A DNA stretch of 64,000 nt, from contig NC_079210.1 in assembly GCF_026745355.1 (NCBI RefSeq), positions 19,325,118-19,389,117 on the forward strand, in the 5' to 3' direction. Of this stretch, positions 1 through 11,864 are shown one piece after another. Positions within the stretch are counted from its first letter, which is position 1. The number at the start of each line of letters is the position of its first letter. The DNA comes from Beta vulgaris subsp. vulgaris (Eukaryota; Streptophyta; Magnoliopsida; Caryophyllales; Amaranthaceae). The notes beneath the pieces were generated by a model that was given only the letters and a program-made list of their open reading frames with translations, was not told where the DNA came from and searched no databases. Made by a program: the position numbers and the translations under genes.

Positions 1-31
1 AGTACAAGAAGGGTAAGGAGGGAGGCCGTAA

Positions 32-2943
32 ATCTACTTGGCAGGCTCTTCCTCCTCAAAACCGTCAACAATGACCACTGGCTCTTCCGGATTGTCATGA
101 CCGGTAGCAGGGCTGGCAACTACAGCAGCATCATTGACGATCTCCTGCTCTTCTTCAAACTCGACCCTGGGATTCGCGTTGGCAATGTCGGCCCTCGGAA
201 ACACCTTAGTCCAGGACTTCGCCCTCAACCGGTAGCCCATGGACAAGCTGGACGTGGGCTTCTTCAATTTTGGACCAGTCGAAATCCGGGAAGGTATGTC
301 AGACACACCTCATGGCCGCAGACCAGCCGCCATTATACCGGTTGAGCAGACGGTCCACAAAATCCATGCTCTTCTAGTATTCCTTAACAGCCTCGCGCTC
401 CAGCTCCTTTGCTTCCGCGATCTGCTCCCGGAGTAGCCGGATCTCCTCATCCTTATTGAACAGGGCCAAGGAGTGGCCCTCCACCGCTTTGACAAGGGTG
501 GCATCAGCCTTGCTCTCAACAGCAAGAGCATCATTCTTCTCGGTGTTAGCCAGATGAAGCTCTTGTTCCTTAGCGGTCATCCGGCCCTTCAGCTCCTTAT
601 GGTCCTTCACCTCATTGAAGTAGGAGGTCTGAAAGTACCGGTAGAAGTCGCAAAGCTCTTTACCGGACTGGGCGGACTGCAAAGAAGCAAAACAACAGAG
701 AGGTCAGTATAAGAAAAAGGCCGATAGCGTACAAGAAGAAGCGCAATAGCTAAAAGCTTACCGTGGCCAAGTTATGCGCATGCGTCGCGGCAAGCGTATA
801 AACCTCATCCACCGGTATATCGTATTTAAGCTGCATAGCTTTTAAAATACGATATCCCAGATTCCCGCCCTCCAATGGACGGTCCAGGAGCAGCGATTCG
901 TCGTCCAAGACATTAAGCTTAGGATCGAACTTCTCACCATCCTTCACCGGAGAGCGAGACCAGCGTTTGTTCATTATATCCGGCATCTCTATCCGGTTTC
1001 GCTCTAGGAAGCCCACCTTCTGGGCTTGGCAAAAGTCTCCAGCCCTGGCACCATTTCAGGCAGGGTCAGCTGCTTGTAGTTCTTCAGCCGCGGCGAAGAG
1101 CTACCAACTTCGGCAACTCGGCCGGTAATAAGGTTAACAGGGGTAGAGGCTGGGACGACGGTGCCGGCCTTAGAAACCGCCTTCTTTGACGGCGGCTGTT
1201 CCGTGGTCTGCTCAGATTTCCTCTTCTGAGCAGTCAGACCAGCCTGTCGTCGCACCAGGGGCATATCATCCCTTTCGTCCTCTTCGGGACTAGAGTTCCG
1301 ACCCGGTCCCCGGCCTCCCCTACCTCCTCGGGCCCCTCGGCCGCCAGCAGTCACCTGAATGGGGACAAAGCGACGAGGAGGTTTCGGTGACATGTTGCTA
1401 AGCGGCCGGTATTTGTGATCGACGTGAAGAGCTTCACGTATTAAAAAATCTCGGCCTGAAGACAAGAAAAAGTAAAGCAATAACAAAAATTAAAGCAAAA
1501 GCATAAACACACCATATGGGTCAGACTGGCAGAAGCCTAAGGCCGAGATGGCGGGGTTGGTAAAGACATAAGTGGTGTGGGGGAGCCAGTACTTGGGAAC
1601 CGATATCTTTTTCTTGCCTCTCAGGGCTGGAATGGAGTCAGAAGCAAAGTAATCAAACGCAACTTTTTCCCGACGAGTTAAACCCCTGTCCCTTATATGT
1701 TCCATCCGGGAGCGGGGTTTGGTCCATTGGCGCCTCAGGAGGAAGTCATCGGGTACATGCACCCAGAAAAATCGGCCTCTCTAAAGCTTGAGGGAGCTCA
1801 GTTTAGGATATACCGTCAATTTACCGGCCCTGGTGTACAAGGACATCCATCCACCTCGGCCCTCGAGTTCATCGTCCCGGGATCTCTTCTTCCTCCCGGC
1901 CCCTTTTCCCTTGGCATAACCATCTTCCTTAATCCAATGCAGCTTGCGGAACAGGTTTAAGGTTTCCGGAAAGCCCTTGTAACGGACCACCCAGGCATAA
2001 GCCATCAAATTGCGCCATCCAAGGGGGGTCAGTTGGGCCAGACGGATATTCCAGGCCTTGAAAACCTTAACAAAAAAAAGGGTCTAAGGGGAATCTCATC
2101 TCAAAGTCAAGCATATGGGCATAAATGGCCACATGACCGGCAGGGCAATCGGTCACACGGCTCCCTTCAGCCGGGAGTACAAGTCGGTACCCCTCAGGAA
2201 AGGCGAAATACTGGCCCAACTACTATCTAACTGAACACCAGCGGCACTGCCGGTATCACTAGGTGGCATATATAGGTCCGCCAGGTCCTCTTCATCTGAC
2301 TCCTCGGGAATTATTTCTAGAGGACCTTCCCGGTCAGAGTCATCCTCAGCCTCTAGGGTAGTGGATTCCTCGTCCGATTCCTCTAGGTGTCTCTCCACAC
2401 TTTCCACGGCATCTGAATGCACCGGGGACACAGTTGCCTCTCTGGGTCTAGGTCTACTGGAAGTCTCACCAATCTCGAAGGTTGATCTGTGTACCGGGGG
2501 CTTACCGGGAGGAAACAAGTCAGGGGAGCGCTCAGCTAAACCTCTCATGGTCCCATATTGTTCTAGAGCCTCAGCTTGCCCTAATACCATCCCTAGTGGT
2601 GAGGCGTGAAGTGCCGGTTCATTCTCTTGTCTACCGGAAGTACTACAGTCATCTTGGCTATTGGCCCTAAGTTCCGAAGCGGGGTTAATTATGGGTGAGT
2701 CATTAACCTCTACAGACCTGATGGAAGTACTATCGGAATTTATTATGGATTAATTATGGGTGAGTCATGACGGAGGGAGTCCCAGAGACATTTTGCGAAT
2801 CGGAATATTCGGAATTGGAAGACATTATAAATAAGACGGTATGAAAGATGGGAAAAAGTTTTGATGAAATACTTGGAAGTAGGGATGCGAGGAGTAAATG
2901 CACCGGAATCAACAATGAGCGTGAGGTCGGAAGAGGAAATCAA
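32..2943 (-). pseudogene. Antisense extra ORF of a Tat-type Ty3 retrotransposon, copy 1 (decayed)
   Basis: Reading the minus strand downward from an ATG near 2943 gives an acidic Ser/Glu-rich N-terminus (to about 2153), then a globular domain (2190-1490) resembling the plant 'putative gypsy-type transposon' (Transposase_28) family. Key stretches are GYRLVLPAEG, DCPAGHVAIYAHM and RLAQLTPLGWRNLMAY. A Gly/Arg/Lys-rich, NLS-like segment follows (1400-1004), then a helical segment (1016-762) and a coiled-coil exon (about 682-374), ending at a stop at 32-34. Likely splice sites lie at 762 (GTAAGC donor) and 683 (TTGCAG acceptor). Frameshifts near 2190, 2080 (a run of eight T) and 370 break the frame. 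The + strand LTR at 3319 makes this ORF antisense to its element, as reported for extra ORFs of plant Tat elements. It is homologous to the ORF at 18925-21296. Protein function is unknown. Confidence 0.7.
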
Positions 2944-3052
2944 GCAAAACCGTCAAGAGCACTGAAGGGTAGTGTAGAGAGAAGAAGATCGTTATAAGCA
3001 CAATCGCAAGAGAGAGAATGTGGGAAATGAGAAACGGAGGGCGCACAAAGAG

Positions 3053-3060
3053 TATTTATA
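3053..3060 (-). promoter_or_regulatory. TATA box of the antisense extra ORF, copy 1
   Basis: On the minus strand the sequence reads CCTCTATAAATA, about 110 bp upstream of the ATG near 2943. The same core CCTCTATAAATA stands upstream of the second antisense ORF (18683-18690). This suggests the extra ORF has its own promoter, separate from the LTR promoter on the other strand. Function is inferred from motif, spacing and conservation only. Confidence 0.45.
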
Positions 3061-3318
3061 GAGGGAATTGCGGTCGAGATCGAACGACTCTTCGTCTTCC
3101 CGTCCCGATCATGCCACGTGTTAATAAGTGCCACCCAGCTGTGAAGCAATCACTCCTGATGAGCTCTAAAGGCAGGTGCGCGGACCTAGGCAATGATTGA
3201 AATTCTCTGGCCAGCGTTTCACATTCCTTCATCAAGATTAAGTCAGCATCACCCATGTCGGTTTAAAACCTACTAAGTGGGATACGTCCATGCTAGACAT
3301 ACCGGCTTGGGGGCTAGT

Positions 3319-3798
3319 TGTATGGGGGCTGACTAAGTTCCATACCGGTCTAAATTAAACCTGATGGTTATACCGGTCTAACCACGGCTAGCGTTCTGTG
3401 GGCTTAAGTCTAAGGGCTTGGGCGTGATCCAATCCACCTCATCAGTGCCTATGGGCCTAAAAGATATACTTTTGATAGAAGATAAGAATATATCCTAAGG
3501 GAATATTCTTAAGGATATCTCCCCCAAATATCAGGCCCAACCCAGACATGGGCTTATTCGGGTCCCTATAAATAAACCGTTGATCTGAGTCATAAGGTAC
3601 GTTCACGAATCCCAATACATTCTACTTGAGAGCTACCGGTTTTACCAAATACTGACTTAGGCATCGGAGGGGCGTTCCTCGGATCAATCCCCGAGGTTAG
3701 TTTACGTGTTCTTTCTTGCAGGAACTCAAACCGATTCGAGTGACTACGAGGCATACCAGTTTGTACCCTAAACTTGTCCCATACCGGAACATGTTTCA
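3319..3798 (+). repeat. 3' LTR of Ty3/Tat-type retrotransposon (copy 1)
   Basis: A purine-rich tract (GCTTGGGGGCTAGT) precedes a TG start at 3319. The LTR contains a TATA box (TATAAATA at 3567) and, about 85 bp on, the GACTTAGGCATCGGAGGGG motif seen in many plant Ty3 LTRs and in the two other Tat LTRs here. It probably ends at the CA at 3797-3798. No 5' LTR is present, so the element continues left of the window. The end is placed by the TG/CA rule only. Confidence 0.55.
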
Positions 3799-4142
3799 AC
3801 ATGGGATACTAATGATGGAGAGACACAATTAGGTGTCGGTGTCCACATGATGTCATGCATATATTACTATGAATCATATAGTAAATAATACTTGAAGCGT
3901 GAATTCCACTAACTTTCTAAATGCTTCATGACCAATAACGAAGAACTAGGACCTTGTGATGCCTCTAATAAGTCCATCAAGCAACAAACTAGAACCCACA
4001 ATTGTGTCTGCTAGAATAATGGAGGAAGAGATCCAATTTTCTCTCTCACACGTAGCTATGCGAGCCGCCAATTTTGGCAGAAGTATTACAAAATAATTTT
4101 TCCTCTTTTGTTATGTTTCCATTTACATTATTTTTTAGTATA
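3799..4142. other. Unassigned spacer
   Basis: AT-rich sequence between the LTR and a Stowaway-like MITE. No open frame, RNA gene or terminal repeat was recognised. Confidence 0.5.
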
Positions 4143-4454
4143 TATTTCCTTCGTTTTCTTTTAATGTAGAAACTATCATTTTTTTTATCTATTTCTTTTT
4201 TAATGTATACATTCTTGCAATGCATAAACTATCATTTTTTATCTATTTCTTTTTAATATACACATTATTACCTTTTCTATTTATGGTAACACATCTCATC
4301 TAATTTCTCCTTTTTTCCACCTATGTGGTCCACTTTTTTGTTTTTATAACTCACTTTATGATTTCTCTAACTTTTTAGTTTCTCTTTCACTTTTGGACCT
4401 CCTTCTTTGTTATCCCCAAAACTGAAGTGAGTAAATTAAAAGAACGGAGGAAGT
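4143..4454. mobile_element. Stowaway-like MITE
   Basis: About 310 bp of AT-rich non-coding sequence bounded by inverted ends: TATTTCCTTCGTTTTCTTTT on the left, against TACTTCCTCCGTTCTTTT read from the right, with TA dinucleotides outside. The CTYCGT core is typical of Stowaway/mariner MITEs. It is probably mobilised by mariner transposases such as that of the adjacent 4601-10467 element, but its ends are only similar to that element's ends. Confidence 0.6.
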
Positions 4455-4955
4455 ATAAACTTCAGATTTACCTAAATGAAAACAAATTAACCCAGCCTCC
4501 TCTTTTTTACTTGGCCAAAAATTATCCCTAATGGCTTAAAATTCTTAACCTATTAGGATTCAGATATAGTTAGTAGTAAACTTAATTACATTAAGACTTA
4601 CTCCCTCTGTTTTTTTTTATCTTTCTCACTTTCCGTTTTAGTGTGTTTTTTTTTAATCTTCTCACTTTGAATCTATCTATTTAAGGTATTGAAATCTTCC
4701 TATATTACCCTCATCTATTACCTAATATTTACATCTAATACCCTAACTAAAATAATAAATTAATCTATAGTGGGTCCCAATATCTCCATTAGGTTCAAAC
4801 TTTTCAATCTCTCTCTTCTATCTCACGTTATTTTCTAGATCCTTCATTACTCTCAACCACCCATTAAATATCTCATTCAATAAATTGTCCAACCAGTCAA
4901 CCACCCTAGATCTAAAATTGTTCTTCTTATCTCATGTTCATGTTCTGGATCCTTC

Positions 4956-4958
<3 letters not shown>

Positions 4959-5018
<60 letters not shown>
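4959..5018. repeat. (TC)30 microsatellite
   Basis: Sixty bases of uninterrupted TC dinucleotide, followed by shorter CT runs to about 5120. It lies inside the mariner element. Confidence 0.97.
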
Positions 5019-5021
<3 letters not shown>

Positions 5022-5229
5022 CCCTAGATCTAAAACTGTTCTTCAACCTCATACTCCCAACGTCTCTCTCTCTCTCATAATTCACTCTCTCTCATAATTC
5101 ACTCTCACTCTCTCTCAAACCCTAGATCTAAAATTGTTCTTCATCTTCTCTCTCACACAAATTTTAAAGGTTATCAATTTCTTGCAAAATTCAAACACCT
5201 AAATTCTGGGTTTGCTTTGTATAAAGATC

Positions 5230-5560
5230 ATGGCTGAAAAGTCGAATTTAGAGATTTGTGAGGAATTTCAAAGTGTTCCAAACTCAGAGATCCCTGAAAG
5301 TCCTTCAAACGAGTCTTTGAACAATTAATAACTCTTTGTTCCAGACTCAGAGAGCCCTGAAAGTCCTTCAAACGAGTCTTTCAACAATGAAGAAGACGAA
5401 GCTAATTGTTCCATACTCCTGACAGAGAAGTGTTAGATCTGAGGTCGAACTTGAAGAATTTCCATTACCGTCGCCGGAGGAAATTTACAACAATTTGAAA
5501 ATTTATTTCCCGGCGGTGAAACTTAAGCATTGTCAACCTTCGAGGGAGTTACCTTAACTT
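5230..5560 (+). pseudogene. Exon-like, possibly captured gene fragment inside the mariner element
   Basis: An ATG at 5230 opens MAEKSNLEICEEFQ, an acidic Ser/Pro/Glu-rich reading frame closed by TAA TAA after 32 codons. A roughly 55-bp segment (VPNSEIPESPSNES) is then repeated directly and stays open in the same frame to 5435. Another frame continues with EEFPLPSPEEIYNNLKIYF to about 5545. After that the sequence becomes T-rich and intron-like and leads into the tandem array. It sits on the strand opposite the transposase. It looks like a 5' UTR plus first exon, but I recognise no family. Chance coding is possible. Confidence 0.3.
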
Positions 5561-5589
5561 TCCTTTTTTTTTTGTGTTTTGCCAATTAA

Positions 5590-8150
5590 TTTTTATGCAT
5601 GATTGAATGTGGTTTTGCTGCTGGTAGATCTTAGGGTTTTCATGGTTTTATGATTTTTGCGTTGTCTGTTACCCTAATTTTTTTTGCTACTGAATTTTTG
5701 TTTGTTTGTTTTTTTGTTCGTCTGATTTTTGTTCCTCTGTTTTAGGATTTTCATGTTTGTAGAATTTTTGTTGCTAAGGTTAATACTGAATTTTTTTATG
5801 TTCCTCTGTTTTTAGGATTTTTGCTTACCCTAATGTTTTTTGCTACTGAGTTTTTGTTTGTGTTTTTTTTTTGTTCGTCTGATTTTTGTTCCTCTGTTTT
5901 TAGGGTTTCATGTTTTTATGATTTTTGCGTTGTCTGTTACCCTAAATCTTTTTGCTACTGAATTTTTGTTTGTTTTTTTTTTTGTTCGTCTGATTTTTGT
6001 TCCTCTGCTATTACCATTTTCATGTTTGTAGAATTTTTTTTTTTGTTCGTACTGAATTTTTTTTGTTCGTCTTTTTTTAGGATTTTCATGTTCCACTTAT
6101 TTTTGTTCGTCTGTTATGCTACTGAATTTTTGTTTCTTCATGTTGGATTTTGCTGCTGGTGTTAGTGTTAGATTAGGCTCATGTTGGGCTTCATGCTATT
6201 AATGTTAGTGTTATTAGTGTTAGATTAAGGTCTGTTTGTTCGTCTGTTAGTGTTATTAGTGTTAGATTAAGGTCTGTGTGTTCGTCTGTTAGTGTTATTA
6301 GTGTTATTAGTGTTGGATTTTTCATGCTATTAGTGTTAGATTGGGGTCATGTTGGTCTTCATGCTAGATTTTTGCTTTGTCTAATTTTGTTATGCTACTG
6401 AATTTTTGTTTCTTCATGTTGGATTTTGCTACTGGTGATAGTGTTAGATTAGGGTCATGTTGGTCTTCATGCTATTATTGTTAGTGTTATTAGTGTTAGA
6501 TTAAGGTCTGTTTGTTTGTCTGTTAGTGTTATTAGTGTTATTAGTGTTGGATTTTTCATGCTATTAGTGTTAGATTAGGGTCATGTTAGTCTTCATGCTA
6601 GATTTTTGCTTTGTCTAATTTTGTTATGCTACTGAATTTTTGTTTCTTCATCTGTTTTATTTGTGTATGTTTTTGTTCATGTTGGTTTTTGCTGCTGGTA
6701 GACCTTAGGGGTTTCTCTGTTTTCATGCTATTAGTGTTAGATTAGGGTCATGTTGGTCTTCATGCTAGATTTTTGCTTTGTCTAATTTTGTTATGCTACT
6801 GAATTTTTGTTTCTTCATCTGTTTAATTTGTGTATGTTTTTGTTCATGTTATTTTTTGCTGCTGGTAGACCTTAGGGGTTTCTCTGTTTTCATGCTATTA
6901 GTGTTAGATTAGGGTCATGTTGGTCTTCATGTTAGATTTTTGCTTTGTCTAATTTTGTTATGCTACTGAATTTTTGTTTCTTCATCTGTTTTGTTTGTGT
7001 ATGTTTTGGTTCATGTTGGTTTTTGCTGCTGGTAGACCTTAGGGGTTTCTCTATTTTCATGCTATGAGTGTTAGATTAGGGTCATGTTGGTCTTCATGTT
7101 AGATTTTTGCTTTGTCTAATTTTGTTATGCTACTGAATTTTTGTTTCTTCATCTGTTTTGTTTGTGTATGTTTTGGTTCATGTTGGTTTTTGCTGCTGGT
7201 AGACCTTAGGGGTTTCTCTGTTTTCATGCTATTAGTGTTAGATTAGGGTCATGTTGGTCTTCATGTTAGATTTTTGCTTTGTCTAATTTTGTTATGCTAC
7301 TGAATTTTTGTTTCTTCATCTGTTTTGTTTGTGTATGTTTTGGTTCATGTTCGTTTTTGCTGCTGGTAGACCTTAGGGGTTTCTCTGTTTTCATGCTATT
7401 AGTGTTAGATTAGGGTCATGTTGGTCTTCATGCTAGATTTTTGCTTTGTCTAATTTTGTTATGCTACTGAAGTTTTGTTTCTTCATGTTGGATTTTGCTG
7501 CTGGTGTTAGTGTTAGATTAGGGTCATGTTGGTCTTCATGCTAGTAATGTTAGTGTTATTAGTGTTAGATTAAGGTCTGTTTGTTTGTCTGTTAGTGTTA
7601 TTAGTGTTGGATTTTTCATGCTATTAGTGTTAGATTAGGGTCATGTTGGTCTTCATGCTAGATTTTTGCTTTGTCTAATTTTGTTATGCTACTGAATTTT
7701 TGTTTCTTCATCTGTTTTATTTGTGTATGTTTTGGTTCATTTTGGTTTTTGCTGCTGGTAGACCTTAGGGGTTTCTCTGTTTTCATGCTATTAGTGTTAG
7801 ATTAGGGTCATGTTGGTCTTCATGTTAGATTTTTGCTTTGTCTAATTTTGTTATGCTACTGAATTTTTGTTTCTTCATCTGTTTTGTTTGTGTATGTTTT
7901 GGTTCATGTTGGTTTTGCTGCTGGTAGACCTTAGGGGTTTCTCTGTTTTCATGCTATTAGTGTTAGATTAGGGTCATGTTGGTCTTCATGTTAGATTTTT
8001 GCTTTGTTTAATTTTGTTATGCTACTGAATTTTTGTTTCTTCATCTGTTTTGTTTGTGTATGTTTTGGTTCATGTTCGTTTTTGCTACTGGTAGACCTTA
8101 GGGGTTTCTCTGTTTTCTTGCTAGTAGTGTTGGATTAGGGTCATGTTGGT
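5590..8150. repeat. Tandem repeat array, 167-bp main period, inside the mariner element
   Basis: The landmark TAGACCTTAGGGGTTTCTC recurs at 6699, 6866, 7033, 7200, 7367, 7759, 7925 and 8092. The spacing is 166-167 bp except for one 392-bp step that holds extra sub-repeats. Before 6660 the array consists of shorter, irregular T-rich repeats built from GTTAGTGTTATTAG and TTTTTGTTCGTCTG words. The array is T/G-rich on the plus strand and has no long open frame. Confidence 0.9.
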
Positions 8151-8649
8151 GCCTGTGATGATGATGAGTTGCATATGGCCATTGTTTTAGTCAAACGTAG
8201 TGCGGCTAACTAAGTGTATCCTACTTAGAATCATGGATAGCTCTGTGATGCGGCTCATAGTAGCCACCACAGTAGCATGAAGCTTGATTCTAAGTGGGTT
8301 ATGCTTGTGTTATTGCCACCTCGTTTGACAACCTCAATGATCAATTATGTGAGAGGTTCATTTTATCATTGATATGCTCCATTTCAACGTAACATGATGA
8401 CTTCATTTCAATAAATACAGACATTTGAATTATATGACAGCCCAAACAGAATATATATAATATGCATAAGCTTTCAAAATGTTTACAAAAACTTGTATGT
8501 TTTCCATTTAACTTCCTATCTTCACAATAACTTTGTAACTTTACAAAAACTTTTCTTTCTTCACAAAAACTTTATAACTTAACAAAAGCTTTCTACCTAT
8601 TCTTCATAATAACTTTGTAGATATCCTTCATCTTCTTGTTGTAAGATGT

Positions 8650-9960
8650 TCAATTGCCATTCATATGTTCTGCAATAAATTGAACTGCCTTGTGAACATC
8701 TTCAACAGCTGGTCCAACTTCTTCTGGCAGCGAGCCTAAATCTTCAAGTTGTGACTTCTTTGCATGGGATTCATCATATTCATTATTTCCACAAACTTTT
8801 ATAACTTCATTTAGATAGAATTGAAGTGACATCCATACATTACTTAGAGTCTTTGGATGTAGTTCTTCCCATGATTCATTAACAGCAGCAACTAGTTGGT
8901 CAGTTTTCCTTGGTGATTTTCTGTATTGCAATGTTTGAAGTACTCTAAAGTAACCTAAATCCAAAATATTCATGTCTGGGCTGTTTGGTGGTTGTTGTAT
9001 CAACCTAAAATCAAATCCATGTAGTAGTTTGTGTTGTTGAAATACTGGATCATCATTGTTTATGTGACATGGTGCATTATCTTGTTGTATGTATATGACC
9101 TTGCTAAGGTCATTTGGCCATTTCTCCCTGATGGCAGGCATGATTTTGTTTACCAACATGTCTCTAATAACATCTTTTGTTATTGCATCAATGGGCTTTG
9201 TTTCTAGAGTTCCCCTAGGCCTGTTATCTGATGATCTTTGTGCTGGAACTTGTTTTGTGAAAGGCCATATGCCAATCTTCCCGTCAAATGCACAAGAACC
9301 ATCTTGGTTCCACCTTGGTCTTGCTACTGCAGCCATGAACATGGCTTTTGGGATGAAGTTTTTGTTTTTTATCTTCCTCCATGGTGTTTTTTCCTTTGGA
9401 TGTAGATATGCTCTGACTCTTTTTTGTGTCATATAGAACCATTTCTCATCTATGTGAACAACATTTCTCATATCTACGTAAGTGGGGTTTGTGTACAATG
9501 TGTTTCTTTGAAGTAAACTGATGACCCACATACACCTTCTTAGTTTTTTCTTCATGTCCAAATCTGGTTTTAATGGACTTGTATGAGGTCTTAATCCCCC
9601 CCTTTTAACTATCCTCCATAATGTTGTGTAATGCAAATCAAGTGCTTGAGCTAATACTCTTAAACTTGTCCTTTGACATAAAGGTCAGAGGATACCTGAT
9701 GGAGAGTGACATTTGCCTTCCGTCTTCCACATTTGTGTTTGTTGTTTCTGACATTGATGGGCTGCCCTTGAGCTACTTGATGTATGGCTTTTTTCCAGAT
9801 GCTGTAAATGGTCCTTGTGGTGACGTTGAACTTCTGTGCAGCTTTCTTCTTCGCCCCCCATGGAAGATTTCCAACCACTGTCTGACTTAGAAGCCATTCA
9901 GCTATGATTTGGCGCTTTTCGTTGCTGAGCCTAGGCCCGTGATGTGGCTGTTGATCAGAT
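8650..9960 (-). pseudogene. Plant mariner-like transposase, DD39D type, frameshifted
   Basis: The protein would cut the element out at its TIRs and insert it at TA. The N-terminal helix-turn-helix part (9960-9660) includes LSNEKRQIIAEWLL and FNVTTRTIYSIWKKA. The catalytic part (9680-8650) has HIDEKWF, QDNAPCH and NILDLGYF. Exactly 39 residues separate the second and third Asp, which is the signature of plant MLE transposases, and all three acidic residues are kept. The two parts lie in different frames: the HTH frame ends at a TAA near 9660, and the catalytic frame is open from about 9690 (QRTSLRVLAQALD). One small indel therefore splits the gene. An in-frame stop also lies upstream near 9990, so the true start is unclear. 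The copy is probably inactive. Confidence 0.85.
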
Positions 9961-10469
9961 ACTACAAGGGCGATTGTTCATTTACTACTTTCACATCAAG
10001 CCTGAGGCCTCTAATGGCAATGATGCCATTTTTTTAAAAACAAATCTTTCTGTTTTTTTTTTCTAAGTCAGCAAGTGGTTGGGATGAGTTGAGGGGTATA
10101 TATAGTTGAGATATCTGAAATTTCAAGTTTGGAGGAAAATTTTAGTTTCTGAAATTTTATTGTTGCCTCAGTTTGGAGGGAATTTTTAGTTTTTGAAATT
10201 TCGTTGTATAAAACAGATTTCGTTGTTTCCCTCCTTTATTATTGCCTCAATTTTAAAGTTGTGTACAGCTGTTTTGTCTAGTTCTGTAAAGTACTCAACC
10301 TTTTTGGATTTATAATATTTAATTATAAAGGACCCACTTGCATTGTACTTTTTTCCTTTTAAATTGTTTAATAGTAAAACAGATTCCAACCCATGTGCAA
10401 GAATCTTCCCTTTCCTTAATATTTGTGCAAGATTCTAAGTAGGAAGGATAAAAAAAAACAGAGGGAGTA

Positions 10470-11864
10470 CAAATTATAGTTAGTTTCTAGCAAATTAAAA
10501 CACAAATCACCTAAATATTTTAATTAATGAATTTTAATAATTTATCCTATTCTATTACTAGTACTTGCCAACTTGATTGAAAAACACATCCTTCACTTCT
10601 TCCATTCCTAATTAGTTGCAATACTTTTCTTTTCTCAAAGTTTCAAATAATGTAGTAACATATAAGAAAAGAACAAAGGAATAGTGAACATCATAAGCCT
10701 CAATTTATAAAATCCAATTAATGTTACACTTTTGAAACATTCAATTAATCGTCATTAAGAGATTGAAGTGGTGAAATAGTAACATCACTTCGAGGTTGAG
10801 GTGGTGAACATCACTTCCCACCTCATATCTCTGAGATTCAACGATCAAACCTTACTGAACTCTTCTGAGGATTTCCCCTTATCCCCTTCAAGTAAATCAC
10901 CTTCATCTTATCTTAAAAAAAAACCGACAAATAAGTTGCTCAACTTTCTGGGAGAGTTATGAGAAAAATGAAGCTCCTCAATGTGAGAAGAAGTGGAGAA
11001 CCACATAATTTGTTTTCCTCTACTCATACTCTTAACCCATATAGGATAGTATCAACAACGTTATATGGGGACTAAGGTAATTGACAAGTCAGCATGCTAT
11101 TTTGAAACACTACATACTTTTCCACCTAAACCAAATTTTTTCAAGAGAATTAATACACATCCAATGATAATATCCTAACTACAAAAATATTTTATAAGAT
11201 TTGGGCTAGCTTCTTCATCTTGAAATTTCTTGTAACATAGGACGGCATACATTGAAAATGGAAGTTGCATGTCTTCACCTGCCTCGGTGCGTGGGAATTG
11301 AAGACAGATACCCTTAAGCCGCTCCAAAATTCACCCCTTTCGTAAGTTTAATTGTAGGACTGATAACAGACTGGCAGGCATGCAACTATGCAAGCCTATC
11401 TGCCTATTCAGAAAGAAAGTCTAAGCTGATAGTTATCGAGTTTTTGATCTAAAATGAAGCTCTTCCAGTCCTTGAAAAAGTTGGAACCCTCCTCCACAGG
11501 GGATGAAGCATAAACGAATCAAGTGCTGGATCCAGATAGAGCCGAGTCAACCGTCAAATTTCGCAAATTTGTAATTTCCTCTCAAAACCACCATGCTGAT
11601 TTGTTTGAAGTACTAACATCATTGAACAAGTAGCCGTAACTTTACATGGATAGATATTAACGGTATGCATCTTACAAATAACTAAGCTGCATAAAATGCC
11701 ATCATTGACAAATGACCCACTAATGCCGGACAGTACAATGGTGGCAAGAAGAAAGTCATTACCTTGACAATGAAATCATGTAGTCTTTCAAAAAGCAGGT
11801 ATACATGAATTTCCACCACCACATCATCAAAACACGGAACACGTAGTAATACGTGATCCTGCAG
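10470..11864. other. Intergenic and 3' flank of gene 1
   Basis: AT-rich, with no credible open frame or structural RNA. The part nearest 11864 probably includes the 3' UTR of gene 1 on the minus strand. Confidence 0.5.

Larger units (their letters stand above)
4601..10467 (-). mobile_element. Mariner-like element (MLE), 5.87 kb, with TA target duplication
   Basis: The left end reads CTCCCTCTGTTTTTTTTTAT and the right end is its near-perfect reverse complement (10448-10467). Both are flanked by TA (4599-4600 and 10468-10469). These are the classic plant mariner TIRs. The transposase lies on the minus strand about 500 bp inside the right end, so the right TIR is the 5' end. The 3' two-thirds is unusual: a 167-bp tandem array (5590-8150), a CT microsatellite and an exon-like segment on the opposite strand. 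The transposase is frameshifted, so the copy is probably not autonomous. The TIRs remain well matched. Confidence 0.85.

Noticed and set aside
4885..5097. Ser-Leu repeat open frame
   Set aside because: Created by a TC microsatellite.
5590..8150. CRISPR-like regular repeats
   Set aside because: Plant context, 167-bp contiguous tandem units without short repeats and unique spacers.
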